DNA of 13,804 nucleotides. It comes from RUG11237 sp045119215 (GTDB taxonomy: Bacteria; Bacillota; Clostridia; Lachnospirales; Lachnospiraceae). The stretch's first letter is position 1. Every line of letters starts with the position of its first letter. Positions 1 through 7,387 of this stretch are shown one piece after another. The stretch covers positions 1 through 13,804 of the forward strand of contig JBGVDD010000060.1 of assembly GCA_045119215.1 (NCBI GenBank), written 5' to 3'. The translations under genes and the position numbers were made by a program. Below the pieces are notes generated by a model, which had not been told where the DNA came from, did no database searches, and saw only the letters and a list, made by a program, of their open reading frames with translations.

Positions 1-1
1 G

Positions 2-46
2 GGGATGCAGATACAGCTTGGAATGGTAGGAAAGTATAACGAATAA
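2..46 (+). CDS. C-terminal end of an unidentified protein, cut by the window edge
   Basis: An open frame enters from the left edge and stops at TAA 44-46, giving only 14 visible residues ending in GMVGKYNE. The piece is too short to assign to a family. The stop is followed by a small stem-loop and then the DUF6870-like gene on the same strand, so it could be the previous gene of the same mobile-element operon. It could also be a chance open frame. Confidence 0.3.
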   Translation, partial: GMQIQLGMVGKYNE

Positions 47-54
47 AGAATAGT

Positions 55-74
55 GCCGGAGCATCTGCCCCGGC
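55..74 (+). other. short GC-rich stem-loop between the partial gene and the DUF6870-like gene
   Basis: GCCGG (55-59) is answered by CCGGC (70-74), with a partly paired interior. No U-run follows (CTTTACATA), so it is not a convincing intrinsic terminator. It may be an RNA-processing or pausing hairpin, or chance. Confidence 0.3.
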
Positions 75-130
75 TTTACATAGCCACTCATCCGGGTGGC
101 AATTATTATTTTATAGATTGGAGGGATTGG

Positions 131-382
131 ATGACGGCAGAGGAATTAATAAAGTTAAGAGATGTTGATGTTACTAATGTTGATAGGGATACACTTGTTG
201 ATTTACAGGATATACGCATAAACGATAAGCTTTCGGTTGATGAAAGAATTGCATCTTTTATCGAGCAGATAAAGAATCCTTATTGTTTTAAAGTTGATGG
301 TGTGGTGGTAAAAGTGGCATTTTCATCAGGGGGAAAGAGTTTTAACGAGCAGTTTGAACAGATGATTCTTGGATTTTCTTAA
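131..382 (+). CDS. small DUF6870-like mobile-element protein
   Basis: This is an 83-residue soluble protein that begins MTAEELIKLRDVDVTNVDRD. It resembles the DUF6870 family of small proteins carried by Clostridia conjugative elements, whose function is unknown. I recognise the family from memory of the pattern MTxEELxxLxxVDxxxVDxxxLVDLxDI and have not searched it. ATG 131 is preferred over GTG 53 in the same frame. A GGAGG lies at 119-123 at ideal spacing before 131, while the extra N-terminal residues from 53 translate through the 55-74 stem-loop and look like leader. It lies about 115 bp upstream of the first recombinase on the same strand. Its stop codon sits inside a 9-bp hairpin at 362-389, which may end or weaken transcription before the recombinases. 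Confidence 0.65.
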   Translation: MTAEELIKLRDVDVTNVDRDTLVDLQDIRINDKLSVDERIASFIEQIKNPYCFKVDGVVVKVAFSSGGKSFNEQFEQMILGFS

Positions 383-389
383 GAATCAT
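362..389 (+). terminator. perfect 9-bp hairpin overlapping the stop of the DUF6870-like gene
   Basis: ATGATTCTT (362-370) pairs perfectly with AAGAATCAT (381-389) around a 10-base loop. The stop codon (380-382) falls at the loop/stem border. The downstream U-rich part is weak (TCTTTT, a few bases after the stem). It could be a weak terminator or attenuator separating the small gene from the recombinase operon. Confidence 0.35.
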
Positions 390-497
390 ATGGAATCTTT
401 TGTGAGTTTGTGTTAATATACCATTAGGACTAAATTAGTGCAAACCACAAATTTTACTAGGTAATCTAACTAATAAAATTAAGGAGGCTTGCACATT

Positions 498-2156
498 ATG
501 AGTAATATTAAAATCTATAAAGCAGCCATCTACGTTAGATTATCTAAAGAAGATGGTGATGTTTCTGATGCTTCAAAAGCAGAGAGTAACAGCATATCTA
601 ATCAAAAAGAACTTATCAAAGATTTCCTCAAGGATAAACAGGATATTGTAATTGTTTCAGAACGTGTAGACGATGGATACAGCGGAGTAAACTTTGAGCG
701 TCCGGCATTTCAGTTAATGTTGGAGGATATTAAGCAAGGCAAGGTTGACTGCGTGGTAGTAAAGGATCTATCTCGTTTTGGAAGAAATTATATTGAGTCG
801 GGCAGATATATTGAAAAAATATTTCCAATGCTGGGCGTTCGATTTATTGCAATAAATGACAATTATGATAGTCTGACAGGAAAATCTCAAACAGATGAAA
901 TAGTAATCCCGTTCAAAAACCTAATTAATGATGCGTATTGTAGGGATATTTCCATAAAAATACGCAGTCATTTAGATGTCAAAAGAAGAAAAGGTGAGTT
1001 CATCGGCTCGTTTACCATATATGGTTATGCCAAGGATGAACATGATCATAATAAGATAGTTATTGATGAATATGCCGCAGGTGTTGTAAGGGATATATAT
1101 CAGTGGAAAATATCAGGTATGAGTCAGCAGAGAATAGCGGACAAACTGAATGATATGGGTGTGCTTTCTCCGGCAGAGTATAAAAAAAGCTGTGGTATAA
1201 AATACAGTGCAAATTTGCAGACAAAAAAACAAGCAATATGGAGTGCTGTTGCAATAACCAGAATTCTAACAAATGAAAGTTATACTGGTACGCTAATTCA
1301 GGGGAAGGTTACTACACCTAATTACAAGGTTAAGAAAACTGTAATTAAAGATGAAGAGGATTGGGTTGTGATTCCCAATGCATTTGAAGCAATCATCACA
1401 AAAGAGCAATTTGATATGGTGCAGGAAATACTGAAAAAGGATACTAGGGTGGCTCCAGATAAGAAGTCCGTTTATTTGTTTTCCGGAATAGCTGTCTGTG
1501 GAGATTGTGGAAGACAGATGAGTCGTAAAGTATCTACGGTTTCAGGAAAGAAATATGTTTACTATATGTGTTCTGCTAATAAAAAAGAAGGAGTATGCAG
1601 TAGTCATAGAATCCGAGAGGATGAATTAGAGAAAGCTGTAGTGACATACCTGAACAGTTATATTGATGAACTTGAAAACATTCAGCATTTTCTTGAATTT
1701 ATTGATAAACTTCCATATCAGGAAGTAAATGTTAAGAGATTGAATATGAGAATTGTTCAGTTAGAAGAGGATGCTCAGAAGTACGAAAAATTGAAAGTAT
1801 CTGTTTATGAAGATTTGAAAGACGAGTTGATTTCAAAAGAAGAATATATTTCGATGAAGCAGGAATTTGAAAAACGTCGCAGAGCTGCACTTGATTCTAT
1901 AGCACAGATTAAAATTGAAATAGAGACATTGGCATCCAGAAACGGAAAGCATCATGAATGGATTGAGTCTTTTCTTGCAAATAAAGGAATTGAAAAGCTG
2001 GAAAGAAACGTTGTGGTAGAACTTATTGATTATATCAAGATATATGAAGATAAGAGAATTGAGATTGTTTTCAGATACGCAGATAATTATAAGGAAATAT
2101 TGAACCAAATTAGGTATATACAAGATAATAAGAATGAAATGCAGGAGGTGTCATAA
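498..2156 (+). CDS. large serine recombinase, first of three
   Basis: This is a 552-residue site-specific recombinase of the large serine (TnpX/SpoIVCA-like) type. Such enzymes cut and rejoin DNA at attachment sites through a 5'-phosphoserine link, to integrate or excise mobile elements. The N-terminal resolvase domain (about 7-155) has the nucleophile S16 in YVRLSKED, and the catalytic arginine motif DLSRFGRN at 90-97. A Recombinase domain covers about 165-320. A zinc ribbon has C334, C337, C358 and C367, and a charged coiled-coil region lies at about 390-480. The length is usual for the family. An AAGGAGG at 481-487 supports ATG 498; the TTG at 489 is too close to it. The TAA overlaps the next ATG by one base (TAATG), so the two genes are translationally coupled. 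The individual role of each of the three proteins cannot be read from the sequence. Confidence 0.95.
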   Translation: MSNIKIYKAAIYVRLSKEDGDVSDASKAESNSISNQKELIKDFLKDKQDIVIVSERVDDGYSGVNFERPAFQLMLEDIKQGKVDCVVVKDLSRFGRNYIESGRYIEKIFPMLGVRFIAINDNYDSLTGKSQTDEIVIPFKNLINDAYCRDISIKIRSHLDVKRRKGEFIGSFTIYGYAKDEHDHNKIVIDEYAAGVVRDIYQWKISGMSQQRIADKLNDMGVLSPAEYKKSCGIKYSANLQTKKQAIWSAVAITRILTNESYTGTLIQGKVTTPNYKVKKTVIKDEEDWVVIPNAFEAIITKEQFDMVQEILKKDTRVAPDKKSVYLFSGIAVCGDCGRQMSRKVSTVSGKKYVYYMCSANKKEGVCSSHRIREDELEKAVVTYLNSYIDELENIQHFLEFIDKLPYQEVNVKRLNMRIVQLEEDAQKYEKLKVSVYEDLKDELISKEEYISMKQEFEKRRRAALDSIAQIKIEIETLASRNGKHHEWIESFLANKGIEKLERNVVVELIDYIKIYEDKRIEIVFRYADNYKEILNQIRYIQDNKNEMQEVS

Positions 2157-3796
2157 TGGCAAGAAAGAGCAGAATTGCAGAAAATGCCATGAGCATTATT
2201 TCTGCAAAAGAAGGTGCGTATAAGACGGCAGTGTATGCAAGATTATCTACAGAAGATTTGGATGAGGATACTTTGGATAATCAGATATATCTTCTGAAAA
2301 GTTTTGTTGGTGAGAAAACCGATATGGTACTGGTTGATATATATGCGGACAATGGTTTTTCAGGAACCAATTTTGAAAGACCGGAATTTACAAGGCTGAT
2401 GAACGATGTAAAGACTGGAAAAGTAAACTGCATAGTAGTGAAAGATTTGTCAAGACTTGGAAGAAACTATATTGAAACAGGAAATTTGATAGAGAATGTA
2501 TTTCCATTTCTTAATGTAAGATTTATAGCGGTCACGGATAATTTTGATACGAATGAAGGTGGCGGCGTAGAAAATATGGTGGCTTCATTTAAAAATCTGG
2601 TAAATGATGTCTATGCCAAAGATATATCGAGGAAAATTATAACTGCTTTTCGTACCAAACAGAAAAACGGAGAATATATTGGACTGGTAGCACCATATGG
2701 TTATTTGAAGTCAGCTGAAAACAAAAATAAGTTTGTAATTGATGAAAAGACGGCACCGGCAGTGAAAAAAATATTTGAATTATATGCTGGAGGATATGGA
2801 TTAGACCGCATTGCAAGAATTATGAATGAATCAGATTATGATTGTCCGAGAAAATACAGATATTCCATTGGGATAACAAAATCGGATAGATACAAGAATT
2901 CTAAATGGGGTAGAACAACCATTAACACAATATTGACTAATCGTGCTTATATAGGTGATATGGTTCAGGGAAAAGTAAAACAGGAGCTTTGCAATAACAT
3001 TGTTATGCATTATACGAATAAAGATGACTGGATAGTAGTTGAAGGAACACACGAGGCTATTATCGAGCGAAATCTGTTTTTTGAAGTTCAGGATATTTTG
3101 GAAAAGAAAAAGACAGAGCAGGCAGTCCGAAGAAAAAACAGTAAGAGCAGAGAATACAAAGAAGAGAATCTTCTGAAAGGTCGCATAAAATGTGGTTGCT
3201 GTGGAAAGAGCATGAATTTAGCTCAAAACGTAAGAGGCAACAGTATTAGCAGAAGCTATTATTGCAGTGGATATAAGGAATTAAGAGAAGCAGTTTGTAC
3301 TAATAAAAATCGGATAAATAAATCATCTGTCGAAAGCAAAGTATTAGAAAGTATTAAAAAATGTATTTTCAACAATATAGATGAAAGTTCACTCTCGCTT
3401 GAGATTGCTGACAAAAATACTCAGGATATTAAAAAGAGAATGGTACAGATAGAAAGAGCGATTCGCCAGACTAATTCAAAGATTGCGGATTTATACAAAG
3501 ATGTTTCGGACGGCTTGATTGATGAAAACGATTATCTGTTGATGAAAACTAAGTTTCTGAATGACAAGAAGCAGTTGGAGAGAGAAGAAAAACTTCTGTC
3601 AGATAATATGAAGAAGACTTCTGATTCAGCAGGAAAATTAAGAGCAGCAGATTATCTGAAAAAGTGCAAAAAAGCAAAGAAACTGGATAGAAAAATGGTT
3701 GAAAGCTTTATTGAGTTAGTTACAATCAATGATGATAAAAGTATAGAAATAACATTTTCATGTTGTGATGAAATTCTGAGAAAACTGGAGGGATAA
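2156..3796 (+). CDS. large serine recombinase, second of three
   Basis: This 546-residue large serine recombinase has a 20-residue basic N-terminal extension before the resolvase fold. The nucleophile is S31 in YARLSTED and the active-site arginines lie in DLSRLGRN (97-104). The Recombinase domain spans about 175-330. The zinc ribbon uses C346, C349, C370 and C381, and is followed by a long charged coiled-coil-prone stretch (about 400-500). The start overlaps the previous stop by one base and has AGGAGG at 2143-2148, about 7 bases ahead. It is clearly diverged from both neighbours at the residue level, so this is not a recent tandem duplication. The protein probably acts with the other two, either as a heteromeric integrase or with separate integration and excision roles; that is inference. 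Confidence 0.95.
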   Translation: MARKSRIAENAMSIISAKEGAYKTAVYARLSTEDLDEDTLDNQIYLLKSFVGEKTDMVLVDIYADNGFSGTNFERPEFTRLMNDVKTGKVNCIVVKDLSRLGRNYIETGNLIENVFPFLNVRFIAVTDNFDTNEGGGVENMVASFKNLVNDVYAKDISRKIITAFRTKQKNGEYIGLVAPYGYLKSAENKNKFVIDEKTAPAVKKIFELYAGGYGLDRIARIMNESDYDCPRKYRYSIGITKSDRYKNSKWGRTTINTILTNRAYIGDMVQGKVKQELCNNIVMHYTNKDDWIVVEGTHEAIIERNLFFEVQDILEKKKTEQAVRRKNSKSREYKEENLLKGRIKCGCCGKSMNLAQNVRGNSISRSYYCSGYKELREAVCTNKNRINKSSVESKVLESIKKCIFNNIDESSLSLEIADKNTQDIKKRMVQIERAIRQTNSKIADLYKDVSDGLIDENDYLLMKTKFLNDKKQLEREEKLLSDNMKKTSDSAGKLRAADYLKKCKKAKKLDRKMVESFIELVTINDDKSIEITFSCCDEILRKLEG

Positions 3797-3797
3797 C

Positions 3798-5384
3798 ATG
3801 GTAAAGACAGTAGCGATGTATATTAGATTATCCCTTGAGGATACTGATGTGAAATCATCAGAAAAAAATGAAAGTAATAGTATTACCAATCAGAGAGATA
3901 TGATTATGAGGTACATTCGTGATAACAAAGAGTTTTCGGATTATTTAATTAAGGAGTATCTGGATGATGGATTTACAGGCAGAAACTTTGAAAGAGAAGG
4001 TTTTCAAAATCTTATTACGGCATGCAAGCAAGGATCTGTGCAGTGCATTATTGTAAAAGACTTCTCACGACTGGGTAGAAATTATGTTGAAGTTGGAAAT
4101 TTGCTGGAACAATTATTTCCGTTCCTGGGTATAAGAGTTATATCAATAAATGACGGATATGATAGTAACTCTTTTGTTGGGCAGACAGGTGGCATTGATG
4201 TTGCTTTTAAAAATCTTGTATATAATCTATATAGCCGGGATTTGTCACAAAAGGTTAAGGCTGCGGTAACTTCAAGAATGAAAAGAGGAGAATTTCTAAG
4301 TCCGTATGGGATTTATGGATATAAGAAAGATTCGGAGAATATTCATAAGTTGGTAATTGATGATGAGGCCGCTCAGGTTGTTAGAAGAATTTTTGATATG
4401 GTCATTGCTGGAACCAAAAGAGGAGAAATTGCAAGAATACTTAATGATGAGCAGATTCTTACACCGGCACTATATAAAAAGAAGAAGGGGTGTTCAAGAG
4501 ATTGGGTTCCTAATGGAAATAATGTTGGATGGACTAATACTATGATTGCAAAAATTATTCGTGATGAGCGATATGCGGGTAATATGGTGGCTCATAAGAA
4601 AGTATATGAGTCTTTTGATTCAAAGCATCAAATTGAGGTTGATAAGTCTGAATGGATAGTTGTGGAAAATACACACGAAGGTATTGTTTCGTATGATGAA
4701 TTTGAGGCTGCAAATGCAAATATGCAGGGCAAACGTCAATCAAAGAAAGATAAGAGTTCATCAAGTAAAAACTATTCCGTTATTATCTGTCCGTATTGTG
4801 GGCTTAGATTAAGACCTGGAAAGGCAGAGTACAAGTATATGTATTGCAGTACAGGAAGGACAAAGAGTAATAGTCCTTGTTCAAAGGTAAGGATAGAAAA
4901 AGAACTTGTTCAGAATGTCCTTGTAAAACTTGTAAGAAATCAGGCTAAAATTATGCTCACGGCAGAAGATTTGCTTAAGAAGAAAGCAAAAGAGTCTGAG
5001 CCGAAAAGAAATACAGAGAGCCTGATAAAAAGGTTGAGAGCTGAATTGAAAAGACTTGAAACGAAAAAAGTATCTGATTATGAACATTACAAGCAGGGCA
5101 GTATTTCCAGAAGTAATTTTTTGGATGCAAAAGGCTTAGCTGATATGCGTATATCAGAAATAAATAAGGAACTTTCTGATTTGGAGAGGGAATTATTAGA
5201 TAAACGAGTAGCGATAGCTGAAGAGAGTGACATCTGGGATATAAAAAAATATGTAAATCTGGATAAGTATGATAAAGAAATTATGGCAAGTCTGATTGAA
5301 AAAGCAATAGTAATTGATGAAAATACTGTTCAGGTAATATGGAAAAATCAAGATATGTACGATAAGGTTTTATCCAATTTATAA
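3798..5384 (+). CDS. large serine recombinase, third of three
   Basis: This 528-residue large serine recombinase starts one base after the preceding stop, with GGAGGG about 6 bases before the ATG. The nucleophile is S12 in YIRLSLED and the arginine motif is DFSRLGRN (88-95, Phe replacing the usual Leu). The Recombinase domain is at about 165-310. A lysine/serine-rich linker (about 311-325) precedes the zinc ribbon, with C331, C334, C350 and C361. A coiled-coil-rich C-terminal region covers about 375-475. All visible catalytic residues are present, so the protein looks functional. It is the last gene of the recombinase operon. The next gene has its own promoter-like sequence immediately after this stop. 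Confidence 0.95.
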   Translation: MVKTVAMYIRLSLEDTDVKSSEKNESNSITNQRDMIMRYIRDNKEFSDYLIKEYLDDGFTGRNFEREGFQNLITACKQGSVQCIIVKDFSRLGRNYVEVGNLLEQLFPFLGIRVISINDGYDSNSFVGQTGGIDVAFKNLVYNLYSRDLSQKVKAAVTSRMKRGEFLSPYGIYGYKKDSENIHKLVIDDEAAQVVRRIFDMVIAGTKRGEIARILNDEQILTPALYKKKKGCSRDWVPNGNNVGWTNTMIAKIIRDERYAGNMVAHKKVYESFDSKHQIEVDKSEWIVVENTHEGIVSYDEFEAANANMQGKRQSKKDKSSSSKNYSVIICPYCGLRLRPGKAEYKYMYCSTGRTKSNSPCSKVRIEKELVQNVLVKLVRNQAKIMLTAEDLLKKKAKESEPKRNTESLIKRLRAELKRLETKKVSDYEHYKQGSISRSNFLDAKGLADMRISEINKELSDLERELLDKRVAIAEESDIWDIKKYVNLDKYDKEIMASLIEKAIVIDENTVQVIWKNQDMYDKVLSNL

Positions 5385-5392
5385 AAAATATG

Positions 5393-5401
5393 TGATATAA
5401 T
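5393..5401 (+). promoter_or_regulatory. extended -10 promoter before the metallophosphoesterase gene
   Basis: TGATATAAT is a perfect extended -10 (TG-N-TATAAT, hexamer 5396-5401), 9 bases after the third recombinase stop. No good -35 box is visible at the right spacing, which extended -10 promoters can tolerate. Transcription would begin near 5408, giving a leader of about 35 bases to ATG 5443. Confidence 0.5.
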
Positions 5402-5442
5402 AAGAATGCTTGTTTAATGAGCATCGGGAAGGTTGTGAATGA

Positions 5443-6141
5443 ATGATTTATATTACTGGAGATACACATGGGAGTTTTGAGCGAGTTGAGAACTTTTGCC
5501 AAAGGTTTAATACAAAAAATGACGATATAATGATTATACTTGGAGATGCGGGAATAAATTTCAGTGGTCCACGATATGATCGATTAAAGAAACGTCAGCT
5601 TGAAGAATTGCCGATTACTATATTCGCCATTCATGGTAATCATGAACAGAGACCATTCACTATTGAATCATATAAAGAACAGGTGTGGAATGGTGGAATG
5701 GTTTATTATGAGGAAGAATTTCCGAGCATATTGTTTGCTAAGGACGGAGAAGTTTATAACCTTAATGGACTAAAAACAATTGTAATGGGCGGAGCATACA
5801 GTATTGATAAAGCGTATCGTTTGGCATATGGTTATGGCTGGTGGGAAGATGAGCAGCCATCAGATGAAATCAAAAAGTATGTTGAAGAACAGCTGGAACG
5901 TGAAGCATGGGATGTAGATGTGGTGCTTAGTCATACCACACCGCTTAAATATGAGCCAGTTGAAGTATTTATGTCTGGTGTTGATCAGAGTAAAGTAGAT
6001 AAATCAACAGAAAATTGGCTTGATAAAATTGAAGACAGGCTATCATACAAAAAATGGTATTGTGGTCATTATCATACTGAAAAGAAGATTGATAATCTAG
6101 AGATTATGTTTGAAAACTTTGATGAATTTGGTTTAGGATAA
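5443..6141 (+). CDS. calcineurin-like metallophosphoesterase
   Basis: This is a 232-residue cytoplasmic phosphoesterase with the full dimetal motif set of the calcineurin-like superfamily: GDTHG (D7, H9), GDAG (D35), GNHE (N66, H67), the histidine in SHTTP (H164) and GHYH (H209, H211). The family hydrolyses phosphomono- or diesters, including protein phosphates, cyclic nucleotides and nucleic acid ends. The substrate here cannot be deduced. There is no signal peptide or membrane segment. The start follows a GGGAAGG about 10 bases upstream; no other in-frame start fits. It sits directly behind the recombinase operon on the same strand with its own extended -10. A hairpin plus a T-run follows. 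It may be the terminal cargo gene of the element, since the next gene is a broken chromosomal-type fic. Confidence 0.9.
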   Translation: MIYITGDTHGSFERVENFCQRFNTKNDDIMIILGDAGINFSGPRYDRLKKRQLEELPITIFAIHGNHEQRPFTIESYKEQVWNGGMVYYEEEFPSILFAKDGEVYNLNGLKTIVMGGAYSIDKAYRLAYGYGWWEDEQPSDEIKKYVEEQLEREAWDVDVVLSHTTPLKYEPVEVFMSGVDQSKVDKSTENWLDKIEDRLSYKKWYCGHYHTEKKIDNLEIMFENFDEFGLG

Positions 6142-6148
6142 TTAACTA

Positions 6149-6210
6149 TGTCTGGAATGTCTTATGAAATGGGCATTCCGGACAAAATGAAAAAAAGTTA
6201 ATTTTTTTTT
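6149..6210 (+). terminator. probable terminator after the metallophosphoesterase gene
   Basis: TGTCTGGAATG (6149-6159) pairs with CATTCCGGACA (6174-6184), 11 bp with one G-T wobble, loop of 14. It is followed by an A-rich stretch and a run of nine T (6202-6210). The T-run is about 17 bases after the stem, but the A-run at 6190-6196 can extend pairing with it. The arrangement fits a terminator for 5443-6141 and insulates the broken fic gene downstream. Confidence 0.55.
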
Positions 6211-6231
6211 GTCCCATCCTTGACATGAGCT

Positions 6232-6684
6232 GATGGCAATGGAAGAATGAGTCGTTTGCTAACAGCTTTATTGCTTTATAGAAGCGGATATGTTGTTGGA
6301 AAATATATTTCAATAGAAAATAAAATAGCTAAAAATAAGGAGCTTTATTACAAAGCATTAGAAGAATGCCAGGAAGGCTGGCATGAAAATAAGGAAGATG
6401 TAACTCCATTTGTAAAATATATGCTGAGAGTGATTCTAGCAGCGTATAGAGATTTTGAAGAAAGAGTGGAGTTAGTAAGTGAAAAACTTCCAGCAAAAGA
6501 GATTGTCAGACGAGCTGTTTACAGTAAAATAGGTAAGCTGAGCAAGAGTGATATAGTGGAGTTATGTCCTTCTATAGGCGTAAAATCTGTGGAACTGGCA
6601 CTAAAGCAACTGGTTGATGATGGAGTATTGCTAAAGAAAGGGTCAGGAAGGGCCACGTTCTACGTGAGAAGTGATTCTGAGTAG
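6232..6684 (+). pseudogene. Fic family protein, 3' remnant starting inside the Fic motif
   Basis: The frame reads DGNGRMSRLLTALLLYRSGY from 6232, which matches the second half of the Fic motif HPFxDGNGR and the following helix. It continues through GWHENKEDVTPFVKYMLRVILAAYRDFEERV to a winged-helix C-terminus (about the last 55 residues, SKSDIVELCPSIGVKSVELA onward). Intact Fic proteins of this class are about 300-370 residues and transfer AMP or similar groups to target proteins. Here the N-terminal two thirds and the motif histidine are missing in frame. TGA 6226-6228 blocks the frame just upstream, and the sequence before it is unrelated non-coding DNA. Translation could restart at ATG 6247, behind a GGAAG-like sequence, to give 145 residues. 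Such a product would lack catalytic histidine and most of the fold, so this is a pseudogene, probably cut by the neighbouring element. Confidence 0.8.
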
Positions 6685-6714
6685 CAACTCCTAATATTAG
6701 GTTGTTTTTAGGAG
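6685..6714 (+). terminator. terminator-like hairpin after the fic remnant
   Basis: CCTAATATTAGG (6690-6701) is a perfect palindrome with outer CAA/TTG pairing, followed by TTTTT (6705-6709). An alternative stem pairs CTCCTAA (6688-6694) with TTAGGAG (6708-6714), and ATTAGGAG occurs once more at 6727-6734. It could be the old fic terminator. Confidence 0.45.
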
Positions 6715-6757
6715 CTGAAGAGGTTCATTAGGAGAAAACAGAATAGAGAAAATATAC

Positions 6758-6787
6758 ATAGCAGTGGGAAAAAGTCTTCACTGCTAT
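6758..6787 (+). terminator. perfect 9-bp hairpin upstream of the pcfB-like gene
   Basis: ATAGCAGTG (6758-6766) pairs perfectly with CACTGCTAT (6779-6787), loop of 12. It is followed by the T-rich TATTTTGCC. It lies 35 bases before the pcfB start, so it could be a terminator of upstream transcription or an attenuator in the pcfB leader. Confidence 0.45.
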
Positions 6788-6821
6788 TATTTTGCCAATT
6801 TTTAGAGAAGGGAGGGATAAG

Positions 6822-7256
6822 ATGCAGGAAGAAGTGGAGCAGAAAACGGTGAACCTGGCTGTCACTACAACAAAGCTCACCGGTCGAGTTGCTGTAAAGG
6901 CAATTGCCTGGTATTTGCGGCATCGTAAAGAGAAGAAGCTTGAGAAGGCTAACAGGATTCCACATGGAAAACAAACCGTAAAAGAGCTAATTGGCCAGAA
7001 TGCTGGAGTATCTACTATTGATGTTTCAAAGACAGGTCTCAGAGATTTCGAACGCATTGCTAAGAAATACAACGTGGATTTTGCAGTAACAAAGGATAAG
7101 ACAGTTGATCCACCAAAGTATGTGATTTTCTTCAAGGCACGTGATGCAGATGCCTTAAATCAGGTTGTAAAGGAATACTCAGCAAAGCAGCTTGATAAGG
7201 CAAAGAAAGAAGATTGCGAAGAATTACATATCGGACCTCATGGTGTTGACTACTAA
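6822..7256 (+). CDS. pcfB: PcfB-family conjugation protein, C-terminally truncated
   Basis: The 144-residue product matches the PcfB (DUF3801) family: MQEEVEQKTVNLAVTTTKLT at the start, HGKQTVKELIGQN at 48-60, then a conserved block at 67-120 with DFERIAKKY (75-83) and IFFKARDADAL (102-112). PcfB proteins are encoded beside the VirD4-type coupling protein of Gram-positive conjugative elements and assist relaxosome/DNA processing. ATG 6822 has GGGAGGG at 6810-6816. The upstream in-frame TTG 6792 lacks a ribosome binding site. The family match fades after about residue 127, where a longer basic tail is usual. The last 15 or so codons instead run over DNA that encodes an AbiEii-like protein end in another frame. 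The expected coupling-protein gene is absent downstream. It is a deletion remnant of a conjugative element and probably non-functional. Confidence 0.75.
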   Translation: MQEEVEQKTVNLAVTTTKLTGRVAVKAIAWYLRHRKEKKLEKANRIPHGKQTVKELIGQNAGVSTIDVSKTGLRDFERIAKKYNVDFAVTKDKTVDPPKYVIFFKARDADALNQVVKEYSAKQLDKAKKEDCEELHIGPHGVDY

Positions 7257-7380
7257 AGAGAAGGAATATTTTGATAGATTCGAAGAGAAAAAATATATGC
7301 CGGAGTTGCTTTTTGAAGATGCGGAGATAGTTGAAAGAGTGAAGAATCATCCAATGGCACTATGGAAATGTAAGGAGTAG
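7213..7380 (+). pseudogene. 3' remnant of an AbiEii/AbiGii-type nucleotidyltransferase toxin gene
   Basis: The frame ending at TAG 7380 reads NYISDLMVLTTKEKEYFDRF and ends ELLFEDAEIVERVKNHPMALWKCKE. From memory, this resembles the C-terminus of Firmicute AbiEii/AbiGii-type nucleotidyltransferase toxins (typically PELLFDD...ERIKNHPMALWK). No catalytic domain precedes it. Upstream DNA is pcfB in a different frame, and the two overlap across about 7213-7256. The remnant could be translated from ATG 7240 as a 46-residue peptide, but without its active site it would be inert. Its natural antitoxin is also missing. Confidence 0.55.
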
Positions 7381-7387
7381 ATGGGAT

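Noticed and set aside
53..130. N-terminal extension of the DUF6870-like gene from GTG 53.
   Set aside because: The well-placed GGAGG at 119-123 and the family's usual start favour ATG 131, and the extension runs through a stem-loop.
1060..1272. Minus-strand and alternative-frame open frames inside the recombinase genes (also 1833-2123, 2831-3052, 4357-4545, 4555-4764, 4881-5087).
   Set aside because: They lie wholly within well-supported genes, have no ribosome binding sites and show compositionally odd translations, so they are shadows.
6728..7135. A 135-codon minus-strand open frame across the pcfB-like gene.
   Set aside because: It is antisense to a recognisable PcfB-family sequence with a good ribosome binding site, and its own translation has no recognisable pattern.
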